From: Zhouia amylolytica
GTDB lineage: Bacteria > Bacteroidota > Bacteroidia > Flavobacteriales > Flavobacteriaceae
Direction: 5' to 3'
Assembly (NCBI RefSeq): GCF_900116365.1
Contig: NZ_FPAG01000007.1
Span: forward strand, 62,001-126,000
DNA length: 64,000 bases
The position numbers and the translations under genes were made by a program. Shown one piece after another: positions 54,989-62,402 of the stretch (positions are counted from its first letter, which is position 1; each line of letters begins with the position of its first letter). Below the pieces are notes generated by a model. The model ran no database searches, was not told where the DNA came from, and saw nothing but the letters and a program-made list of their open reading frames with translations.

Positions 54989-56237
54989 TGGTAATTAATT
55001 GTCCGTTGTTGTATATGCCGATAACTTTTCCTTTTAATCCTTGTCCAATAAAAGCACTATTTTTTGATTGAGAGTAGATGTTTTCTTTATCAAAAATATA
55101 TGTTTCTTCAGGGTTGAAAAGAGAAATGTCAGCTTTTTCCCCAAGTGCTATTTTCGAAGTATTAAGACCAAAACGTTCTTTCCCCTTGGTTAATAGTTCG
55201 ATGGTTTTTTCGGTTCCAAAAATAGTATTCAAGGCACCAAAGGCACTTTCAAGCCCGATAGTTCCGTAAAGCGCATGCTCGAACTCTCTTTTTTTCCATT
55301 CTACATCGATTGGATTGTGATCACTGGTCACAAAATCTATGATACCCTCTTTCACACCTGTAATAAGAGCTTCAATATCCGATTGAGTACGTAATGGAGG
55401 AAGTACTTTGTAATTAGCATCAAAAGTGTTTAAGACATCGTCGGTCAAAACCATATTATGAATGGCAACACTACAACTTACATCAAGGCCTTTTTCTTTA
55501 GCTTCCTTAATAAGCTGAACAGATTTAGCCGTTGAAATGGTTGGAATATGAAGTTTACCTCCTGTATACTCAAGAATGAATAAGTCTCTTGCAATATTTA
55601 ATTCTTCAGCTAGCGCAGGGATTCCCTTTAATCCTAGTTTCGTAGCGTTAACCTCTTCGTTAACCACGCCTTTACCCGCGATTTTCTTTTCAGAAGGAAA
55701 TGAAAGTATTAACCCGTCAAAGTTTTGAACGTATTGCAAAGCAATTTTAACAAGGTTAGCATTCGTAATTGACTTTTGATAATCACCAAAAGCAATTGCT
55801 CCTGCGCTTTTCATATCATATACTTCAGACAAATCAACACCTTCACTGTTTACAGTAAGGGCACCGATAGGGTATAAATTAACAGCATTACCGAGCGCCT
55901 TGTTCTTAAGAAAACCGATATCAGCATTAGAATCAATGACAGGGTTTGAATTCGGATTTACAGCTACTGAAGTAAATCCACTTTTTGCAGCCGTAAGTAA
56001 TCCATTAGCAATAGTTTCACGTTCTTCATAACCGGGTTCTCCGAAACTTACACTAGTATCAAACCACCCATTAGATACATGGAGTCCCTTAATACTAAGA
56101 ATTTTAGTCTCTGTACCTGGAGCGATCTCATCTTCTATTTTAGAAATAACTCCATTTTCAATAAAGATGTCTTTAGCTTTTAAGTGATGTTCACTTGAAG
56201 GATCTATTATTTTGGCAGCTTTTAAGAGGATGTTCAT
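54981..56237 (-). CDS. Dihydroorotase homologue lacking metal ligands
   Basis: A 418-aa amidohydrolase-fold protein, as long as class I dihydroorotase (PyrC), which normally closes carbamoyl aspartate to dihydroorotate. The first metal motif D-x-H-V-H-x-R-E-P-G reads D60-TSVSFGEPG: both His are Ser (62 and 64) and the Arg is Gly66. The usual AHCED is replaced by SFPSEK, the second His of HxxH[VI]ST is Thr (HIPTIST), and PHH reads IHN. Only the Asp-His of TSDHNP remains. The fold elements KVLPPLRTQ, ALAEELNIARDLFILEYTGG and TIGLESAFG are kept. Catalysis by the normal mechanism looks impossible; a structural or regulatory role is inferred. It starts in an ATGA overlap with the upstream gene. 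Confidence 0.85.
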   Translation of the reverse strand: MNILLKAAKIIDPSSEHHLKAKDIFIENGVISKIEDEIAPGTETKILSIKGLHVSNGWFDTSVSFGEPGYEERETIANGLLTAAKSGFTSVAVNPNSNPVIDSNADIGFLKNKALGNAVNLYPIGALTVNSEGVDLSEVYDMKSAGAIAFGDYQKSITNANLVKIALQYVQNFDGLILSFPSEKKIAGKGVVNEEVNATKLGLKGIPALAEELNIARDLFILEYTGGKLHIPTISTAKSVQLIKEAKEKGLDVSCSVAIHNMVLTDDVLNTFDANYKVLPPLRTQSDIEALITGVKEGIIDFVTSDHNPIDVEWKKREFEHALYGTIGLESAFGALNTIFGTEKTIELLTKGKERFGLNTSKIALGEKADISLFNPEETYIFDKENIYSQSKNSAFIGQGLKGKVIGIYNNGQLITNE

Positions 56238-58153
56238 TTAAAATATTTTAAGATGAGCGATTCAATAATTAAAAATATTAGTGCAAAAATAACAAACCAT
56301 TTCCAAAGCTCCTTCACTTTGTTTTCGGATTTTAAGTCTTGAAAAAATTCCGGAATAGACTCTGAAATGGTTATATTATTTAATTGATTGATATTTAAGT
56401 ATTCAAGATTACTTTCATTTCGGTTGGCATTAAAACTTATATTCTGAAGTTTTTCATCTTTTGTATAAATTCCATAATGCCCTTCGGTTGAAACACTGTT
56501 TGCAGTATTAATTCGAACCTTTTGACCATAATTCTCCTGGATAGGAATGAAATTATATTGATCATTCTTAATGGTTATGGTCTCATCCTGACTCAATGAA
56601 ATATTAAAATCAATATCCTCTTGAGCTCCCAGGGTATAATATAACGTTGGTTGAGATAAGCTTTTTTTACCCAAATTATAGAGTATTGGTACAATAAGTG
56701 GAGAGTTTTTAAAATTAGAATTTGATTCGTCTAAAGAAGCAGTAAAACTATAATTAGTTTTATTACTGATTAAAAAGGGTTCATTGTTTTCTAAACTCAA
56801 AACACTGTTAAAATTACCTGTAATATGAAAGTACCCCTGAACTTCCGGATACTGAAAGTTAGAAACGGGATATTCAAATACCCCATTGAACAGCGGGTGG
56901 TCAAAATTGATATTTGTGATTTTTTTACTACTTATAATAAGACTATCAAAAATAACACTCGGAATACCGGAAAATGATTCTTTTACAGGTTTGGAAATAT
57001 TTGGGATAAAGAGTGTGTTGATACCTTTCTTACTCAAATTGTTTAATGTATTAATCAATGAGGTGGTTGGTGTTAGTTGATTTATTATTATAAGTTGTTG
57101 CTTTTCTAAACGATTATAATCCAGTTTGTCAATTTGATAAGATTCGTAATTAAATTCATCTGTTGTGTATATTTTTTTTAAAAAGGAATCATCGGTATCA
57201 TTAACAGATAGAATATTAATTTTCTCTGGTTCGTTCACAGAAAAATAAAAGTTATTATCATAAGCTAGTCCATCATCAGTAATCGATATCATACCGCTAA
57301 CACCTGACAGATTGGTAACATCAAATATGGCTTCTGCAGAATTTTTGTCTTTAAAAGATACACTGGTTTTAGCAATTAACGAATTATTACTATTAAATAA
57401 AGAAACAGGGATGTTGTTATCTATTTTACCTTGTCTCGATAATTTTGTACTAAGTTGTTTTCGTCCCTCATTATCTTCAATTAGACTAATACTGTCAATA
57501 CTGATGTTGCTATCAATTATAGATTGAGATTTAATGAGGTTGATATTAAAATTCGTTGTCGTAAATTCAGATACCCGCTGATCAGGAATCTGAAAATCGG
57601 AAATTATGACAAGATTTTTAATGCTCGAACTATCCTTTGAAAATAGACTTTTAGCTTTTAAAAGTATTTCATTAAAATCGTATTGGTTTTGGGTATAGCC
57701 AATATTTAAAAGTCGCGCTTGAAGTTCACTTGGTCCTACCGACTTTAGTGTAAGGTCGTTGGTGAAAATAGCCACGTTATTATTTTTTGAGACATGGTCT
57801 ATTAGTTCATTAATGCTTCGTTGTAAAAGTGGACCATTTTCACCCCTTGCTTGCATGCTGTACGAGTTGTCCAGGTATATTATAGTTTCCGTTTCTGCAT
57901 CAATAAATTCTTTATTTGTGATAAAGGGTTGGGTGAACGCAACTATTAAAAACGAAAGGGTCAGAAGCCTGGATAGAAGAATTAACCATTTTTTTAGTTC
58001 CGAACTTTTACGGGTTTCAACGCTAATTTTTTTAAGTAACTGAACGTTCGTGAAAGGCGTTTTTTTGAACTTACGTAACTGAAATAAATGGACTATAATT
58101 GGTATAACCAATAACAGAAATGCCCAGAGAAAATCAGGATGTTTAAAATTCAT
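56234..58153 (-). CDS. BatA-like membrane protein with VWA-type domain
   Basis: A 639-aa protein with the BatA N-terminal module: FLWAFLLLVIPIIVHLFQLRKFKK (by segments, about residues 8-30), FTNVQLLKKI and a TM at about 56-75. A von Willebrand A-like domain follows (YLDNSYSMQARGENGPLL, a D-x-S-x-S-M MIDAS, about 93-110). The long C-terminal half is beta-rich and ends in a TM helix (about 616-637). Bat proteins are linked to stress tolerance and MoxR/Bat clusters in other bacteria; no MoxR gene is seen here. It is the promoter-proximal gene of the overlapping operon, ATGA-coupled to the dihydroorotase-like gene. Confidence 0.88.
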   Translation of the reverse strand: MNFKHPDFLWAFLLLVIPIIVHLFQLRKFKKTPFTNVQLLKKISVETRKSSELKKWLILLSRLLTLSFLIVAFTQPFITNKEFIDAETETIIYLDNSYSMQARGENGPLLQRSINELIDHVSKNNNVAIFTNDLTLKSVGPSELQARLLNIGYTQNQYDFNEILLKAKSLFSKDSSSIKNLVIISDFQIPDQRVSEFTTTNFNINLIKSQSIIDSNISIDSISLIEDNEGRKQLSTKLSRQGKIDNNIPVSLFNSNNSLIAKTSVSFKDKNSAEAIFDVTNLSGVSGMISITDDGLAYDNNFYFSVNEPEKINILSVNDTDDSFLKKIYTTDEFNYESYQIDKLDYNRLEKQQLIIINQLTPTTSLINTLNNLSKKGINTLFIPNISKPVKESFSGIPSVIFDSLIISSKKITNINFDHPLFNGVFEYPVSNFQYPEVQGYFHITGNFNSVLSLENNEPFLISNKTNYSFTASLDESNSNFKNSPLIVPILYNLGKKSLSQPTLYYTLGAQEDIDFNISLSQDETITIKNDQYNFIPIQENYGQKVRINTANSVSTEGHYGIYTKDEKLQNISFNANRNESNLEYLNINQLNNITISESIPEFFQDLKSENKVKELWKWFVIFALIFLIIESLILKYFK

Positions 58154-58173
58154 TCGCTTATAGGCTTACATGT

Positions 58174-58200
58174 CAAATATATGATTTTAAAAAATAGCAA
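58174..58200 (-). promoter_or_regulatory. Promoter of the BatA-like operon
   Basis: Minus strand TTG (58200-58198), 16-nt spacer, TATATTTG (58181-58174), 20 bp before the ATG at 58153. The spacing is one short of the usual 17-23. Confidence 0.5.
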
Positions 58201-58216
58201 CATTCAGCACCTGAAA

Positions 58217-59023
58217 CTATTTGGTAAATAGTTTTGCAAGATTATTTTTAATCTTTTGAAATAACGATTTCTCCAAATGAAAATCCAGGCTCATGGTATA
58301 ATCATATCCTAATTGGAACATATCATCAGCTTTGGAGGTGTCAAATAAAGAATACTCTCTGAGTTTCATGGGTTCAATATAAAGATCTGCCCTGGATTTT
58401 TTAGCCTCATTAGCAGCATTAACGGCCAATTGAAATGTGCGTCCCGCAATATCCATTATTCCACCGAGGTATTGTATTTGTTGAAGTGGACTAATACTAC
58501 TAATAATAACATGATCACATAAATGTGCAATAGGCTCCATGGGAGTGTTATTAAATACACCTCCATCGACATAATAACTTTCATCGATTTTTACAGGGGA
58601 AAATAAAACTGGAATGGAAGCAGAGGCCATTACTATTTTAGATAAATCCCCACGATTAAAGTATTCAACATGTCCATTAAGGACATCAGTTGCTGCCACA
58701 TACAAGGGAATTGGTAGATCCTCAATCCTTACTTTACCCAGTTCGGATTGAAGTAAACTTTCTAATTTCTGAAAACTTAATACTCCTGTTTTGGGAATTT
58801 GAAAACTAGTAAGGTCACTGAATTTATGTGCCTTCATAATTTCAAAAGTTTCTTCAATCGATTTTCCAGCAGCGATAAATGCCCCAACAATGGCTCCTGC
58901 GCTAACTCCTGATATAATACTGGGTTTAATTCCTTTTTCTTCCAAAGCTTTTAAAACACCCAGATGCGCAAAGCCTCTCGCACCACCACCACTTAAGACG
59001 ATTCCATATTTAAATGTTTCCAA
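58217..59023 (-). CDS. Patatin-like phospholipase family protein
   Basis: A 268-aa lipid acyl hydrolase. Oxyanion loop SGGGARGFAHLG (residues 11-22), nucleophile Ser41 in GVSAG and catalytic Asp153 in VDGGVFNN complete the patatin dyad. No signal peptide or membrane anchor is seen, so it is probably cytosolic, unlike the larger bacteroidete patatins with outer-membrane barrels. It starts 8 bp after the S10 peptidase stop, so the two are probably cotranscribed. The substrate is a phospholipid or acyl ester, not resolved. Confidence 0.9.
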   Translation of the reverse strand: METFKYGIVLSGGGARGFAHLGVLKALEEKGIKPSIISGVSAGAIVGAFIAAGKSIEETFEIMKAHKFSDLTSFQIPKTGVLSFQKLESLLQSELGKVRIEDLPIPLYVAATDVLNGHVEYFNRGDLSKIVMASASIPVLFSPVKIDESYYVDGGVFNNTPMEPIAHLCDHVIISSISPLQQIQYLGGIMDIAGRTFQLAVNAANEAKKSRADLYIEPMKLREYSLFDTSKADDMFQLGYDYTMSLDFHLEKSLFQKIKNNLAKLFTK

Positions 59024-59031
59024 TATATTAA

Positions 59032-60519
59032 TTAATATTTTGCAGGTTTACCTTCAGTTATACTGTTAGAAATGAACTCTCTGATATGATCATTGGCAGC
59101 TTTTAAATCCTCTTTTCTCAGATACATCATATGTCCGCTTCGATATCCTTCAAACTGTAAACGATCTTTCATTTTACCACTTGGATCTAATTGCCACATC
59201 GTATATTTTGCATCAAAATAGGAGGTAGCACCATCGTAATACCCGGATTGAATTAACACTTTAAGATAAGGGTTTTGAGCCATTGCCTGTCTTAAGTTCT
59301 CACCTGTATTATTCCCTGAACGATCCCATGGGTGTACCGGGCCAAACATATTGTATTTAATATCAGTGATAAAATTTAATTCTTCACGTAAATAATAATT
59401 AATCGCTGGGGTAAATGAATGTAACCATGATGTTAGTTCCGAATTATAGTCGGGAGATGTACCTGCTTCTTTTTTATCAATACCTAAATATCTGGAGTCT
59501 AACCGTCCAACAGTAAATCCTTTTTCTCTTAAGAGATCTTTCCAAAAGAAACTCACCGGAACATCTAAATTATTTCTTAGAATTGATTGTTCTGAAAGAC
59601 CAGAATAATAAGCCATTTTGGAAGCAACTTCTCGGCGTTTGACTTCATTTAGGAAACCTCCTTTGGCAAGTGCAGGTAGTAAGTCATTAATGGCATATTT
59701 TTCAACTTCAGGTAATATTACATCTAGATCCTTAGCCTGTAATTCAGGTTGAAGAACTTTGTGATGCCATGCGGCCGCAGCAAAGTAAGGTAATCTGTTG
59801 GCTGCCTCAACAGCACCGTCACGTTCGATACCTAAACCTGTTGGAGATACCAAAATAACCCCGTTCAAGTACATCCATTGCCTGTTTTGTAAAGCAAGAG
59901 CTAAACCAGAAACCCTGGTGGTACCATAACTTTCACCAATAAGGTATTTTGGTGAACGCCATCTATTGTGTCTTGATACAAAAGTGTTAATCCATTCAGC
60001 TAAATATTGAATATCAGCATTAACTCCAAAAAACTTAGAAGTGTCAACCTCTCCATCACCTGTAGAAACACTTCTCGAATATCCGGTGTTTACCGGATTG
60101 ACATAAACGATATCTGCTACATCTAAAATTGAATACGGATTCTCCTTAACACCGTATGGCTGTACCGGATATCCTTCATCATCAATCTTCAAAATACGCG
60201 GACCCGTATATGCCAGATGCATCCATACAGAAGCAGAACCGGGTCCACCATTGAAGGAAATTAACAATGGACGTTCCTGATTGCTTTTAACATCAGTTCT
60301 TTCATAATAAGTATGATGTAAAGCAGCAATAATTTCCCCTTTTTCATCCCAAACAGGCTGTGTACCTGTAGAAGCTTTATAAGGAATAGTCTTGTTATTG
60401 ATGGTAACTTTATGATTTGTAACAATTAGGGTGTCATTCGGAATCGTTTTTTGCTGTGCCATAATAGCACATGAAAACACCATTGAGGTAAATAGAAATA
60501 GTTTGTTTTTTACAATCAT
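59032..60519 (-). CDS. Secreted S10 family serine carboxypeptidase
   Basis: A 495-aa exported peptidase with a signal peptide (MIVKNKLFLFTSMVFSCAIM by pattern, then AQQ). Motifs: ISFNGGPGSASVWMHL (oxyanion region, about 87-102), nucleophile Ser197 in IGESYGTTR, Asp in QSGYYDGATS (about 433) and His in GYRSGHMMYL (about 467), the usual order Ser-Asp-His for carboxypeptidase Y-like enzymes. DIVYVNPVNTGYSRS is also family-typical. It is upstream of and close to the patatin gene and divergent from the PhoX-like lipoprotein across 259 bp. Confidence 0.92.
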   Translation of the reverse strand: MIVKNKLFLFTSMVFSCAIMAQQKTIPNDTLIVTNHKVTINNKTIPYKASTGTQPVWDEKGEIIAALHHTYYERTDVKSNQERPLLISFNGGPGSASVWMHLAYTGPRILKIDDEGYPVQPYGVKENPYSILDVADIVYVNPVNTGYSRSVSTGDGEVDTSKFFGVNADIQYLAEWINTFVSRHNRWRSPKYLIGESYGTTRVSGLALALQNRQWMYLNGVILVSPTGLGIERDGAVEAANRLPYFAAAAWHHKVLQPELQAKDLDVILPEVEKYAINDLLPALAKGGFLNEVKRREVASKMAYYSGLSEQSILRNNLDVPVSFFWKDLLREKGFTVGRLDSRYLGIDKKEAGTSPDYNSELTSWLHSFTPAINYYLREELNFITDIKYNMFGPVHPWDRSGNNTGENLRQAMAQNPYLKVLIQSGYYDGATSYFDAKYTMWQLDPSGKMKDRLQFEGYRSGHMMYLRKEDLKAANDHIREFISNSITEGKPAKY

Positions 60520-60746
60520 AGTATGAAAACGTTTATTTTCTCTAAAAATATAAATTATCTCACATCAAAAAAATCTATGCATCACCTTTAATATGAACTT
60601 ATGAATTTAATTCGGTTTCCATTGATTTCAGATAACTTTAGATATGTTGAAGTTTATTAAACTTTTTATTTACATCTTAACATAAAATTACAAATAACGT
60701 AAAAGAATGGTGATTTTGAATTAACGCATTCGATTTATTAGCCTGA
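60520..60746. other. Divergent intergenic region, no gene seen
   Basis: AT-rich spacer between the S10 peptidase (-) and the PhoX-like gene (+). It holds promoter DNA for both; I see no coding frame or RNA structure worth naming. Confidence 0.5.
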
Positions 60747-60754
60747 TACTTTTG
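60747..60754 (+). promoter_or_regulatory. -7 element (TACTTTTG) for the PhoX-like gene
   Basis: TACTTTTG matches TAnnTTTG, 25 bp before the ATG at 60779. Its position inside the longer upstream reading frame supports the downstream start. No -33 TTG lies at the usual spacing. Confidence 0.55.
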
Positions 60755-60778
60755 TGTCAAACCAAAAAAAACAAATCG

Positions 60779-62326
60779 ATGATTAAATTAAACTTAATTT
60801 CAAAATTATTACTAATTCCGATAATCGGGTTATCCATTGTTAGTTGCGACGGTGAAGATGGAGCAGATGGAGTTAACGGAAAAGACGGTCAGGACGGTGT
60901 TGACGGAAAGGATGGTCAAAACGGTGAAGATCTTGTAACTCAGCCTACCATGTTTGAAAATAAGTCTGAAACAAAGCCTTTGGTCGCTATGTCAGGGCAG
61001 TTTAATTATGTTGAGGCTTATTCATTAATCAGTACACCAGATGTTATTGGTGAAAATTTTCAACTTGCAGGTTCTGCAGATGGTGCAGGATTTCTTAAAG
61101 ATGGGGAAGGTTATATGTATGTGGTAAACTGCGAAGATAGCTATGCAGTTGCAAGGATACGGTTTGATGAACATATGAATCCGGTATCAGGAGACTATTT
61201 ATTAAATTCCGGAGTAGCAGACTTTGCAAGACAATGCTCAGCTACTATGTGGGAAGCTGCAATTCACGGAGGTACTAAAGATTTGTTCTTGTCGGCTTCA
61301 GAAAGCATTAATTACGATGTTAAAGGAATTGACCCATGGGTAGAAACGCCAACTCCCAGTGCAGATTTTGGTCTTGATGCATTAGGGGAGTTTTCATGGG
61401 AAAATGCAGTGCCGTTACCTCAAAATTCTTATGCAGGTAAAACTGTTATAATTGGAGGTGATGATGATTCCAGCGATTCAGAAGGACAAGTCGTAATGTA
61501 TTATTCTGAAAATAGTGATGATGATCTGGAGAACGGAAAGATATATGTATTACGAACAAAGCAGATTTCAGATGGAGCTGATGGCATAGCTCCGGTTGTT
61601 GACGGAACTGCGTATAATGAATCAAACTTTGATAGAGGAGCCACTTATGATGTTGAATTTGTAGAGATAGAAAATGGTGCATCTTTAACAAAAAGTGAGA
61701 TGGAAACGGCATGTATGAATATCAATGCTACACAATTTATGAGAGTGGAGGATGTGGATTATCAAAAAGGTTCAGATGAAAATGGACGTAACGTGTATTT
61801 TGCTGTAACAGGAAGAGGTCCGGGAAGAGGCACCTATAATGACTGGGGGACTGTTTATAAGCTTGAATTAGATGCAGATTCTCCGTTAACTGGTAAGTTA
61901 ACTCAGGTTATCAGTGGTAACACAAATTCAAACAATATGGATGGTAATGTTGCAGAATTGCAAAGTCCTGATAATATATGTGTAACAGAAAATTTTATTT
62001 ATACACAAGAAGATCCAAATTCATTCGACAGAGGGCATCCTGCTTATATTTATCAATCTGATTTAAATGGTAACAATACAACTAAAGTTTTAGAGCTTGT
62101 AGTAAGACAGGATTTAGACCCTGATTACAGCTCAGGATTTAGTGGAGAGTTTGGTTCGTTAATTGATGTTTCAGATAAAGTTGGAGAACCAGGTACATTC
62201 ATTTTAGCTGTACAACCACACTATTGGAGAAATGATAACTTCATGAATCTCGATGGTCATACAAACGCTGATTATGAAGATAATCAGTCTTCACAAATTG
62301 TATTATTAAGGGGTTTACCTAGATAG
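60779..62326 (+). CDS. PhoX-like lipoprotein with N-terminal collagen-like repeats
   Basis: A 515-aa surface or periplasmic lipoprotein. The start is the ATG at 60779 (27 bp inside the longest frame), giving a signal of basic plus hydrophobic residues and a lipobox ending LSIVSC (Cys about 24). About nine Gly-x-y triplets follow at once, in a stretch like GADGVNGKDGQDGVDGKDGQ (about 28-47). The rest resembles the beta-propeller of PhoX/DUF839 proteins: MRVEDVDYQKG, VYFAVTGRGPGRG, TVYKLELD and QSPDNICV in this order. Metal ligands of PhoX phosphatases cannot be confirmed by eye, so phosphatase activity is only possible. Confidence 0.8.
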   Translation: MIKLNLISKLLLIPIIGLSIVSCDGEDGADGVNGKDGQDGVDGKDGQNGEDLVTQPTMFENKSETKPLVAMSGQFNYVEAYSLISTPDVIGENFQLAGSADGAGFLKDGEGYMYVVNCEDSYAVARIRFDEHMNPVSGDYLLNSGVADFARQCSATMWEAAIHGGTKDLFLSASESINYDVKGIDPWVETPTPSADFGLDALGEFSWENAVPLPQNSYAGKTVIIGGDDDSSDSEGQVVMYYSENSDDDLENGKIYVLRTKQISDGADGIAPVVDGTAYNESNFDRGATYDVEFVEIENGASLTKSEMETACMNINATQFMRVEDVDYQKGSDENGRNVYFAVTGRGPGRGTYNDWGTVYKLELDADSPLTGKLTQVISGNTNSNNMDGNVAELQSPDNICVTENFIYTQEDPNSFDRGHPAYIYQSDLNGNNTTKVLELVVRQDLDPDYSSGFSGEFGSLIDVSDKVGEPGTFILAVQPHYWRNDNFMNLDGHTNADYEDNQSSQIVLLRGLPR

Positions 62327-62349
62327 TTAGTTTAAGTTAGTTTTAGCAA

Positions 62350-62377
62350 AAAGGCCACCATGTTTATGGAGGCCTTT
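62350..62377 (+). terminator. Hairpin between PhoX-like and peroxidase genes
   Basis: Stem AAAGGCCACCAT/ATGGAGGCCTTT with one mismatch and loop GTTT; no T run follows (CGTATG), so it is a weak terminator or attenuator allowing some read-through. Confidence 0.5.
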
Positions 62378-62402
62378 CGTATGTATTTGAAAAAATTATA
62401 AT

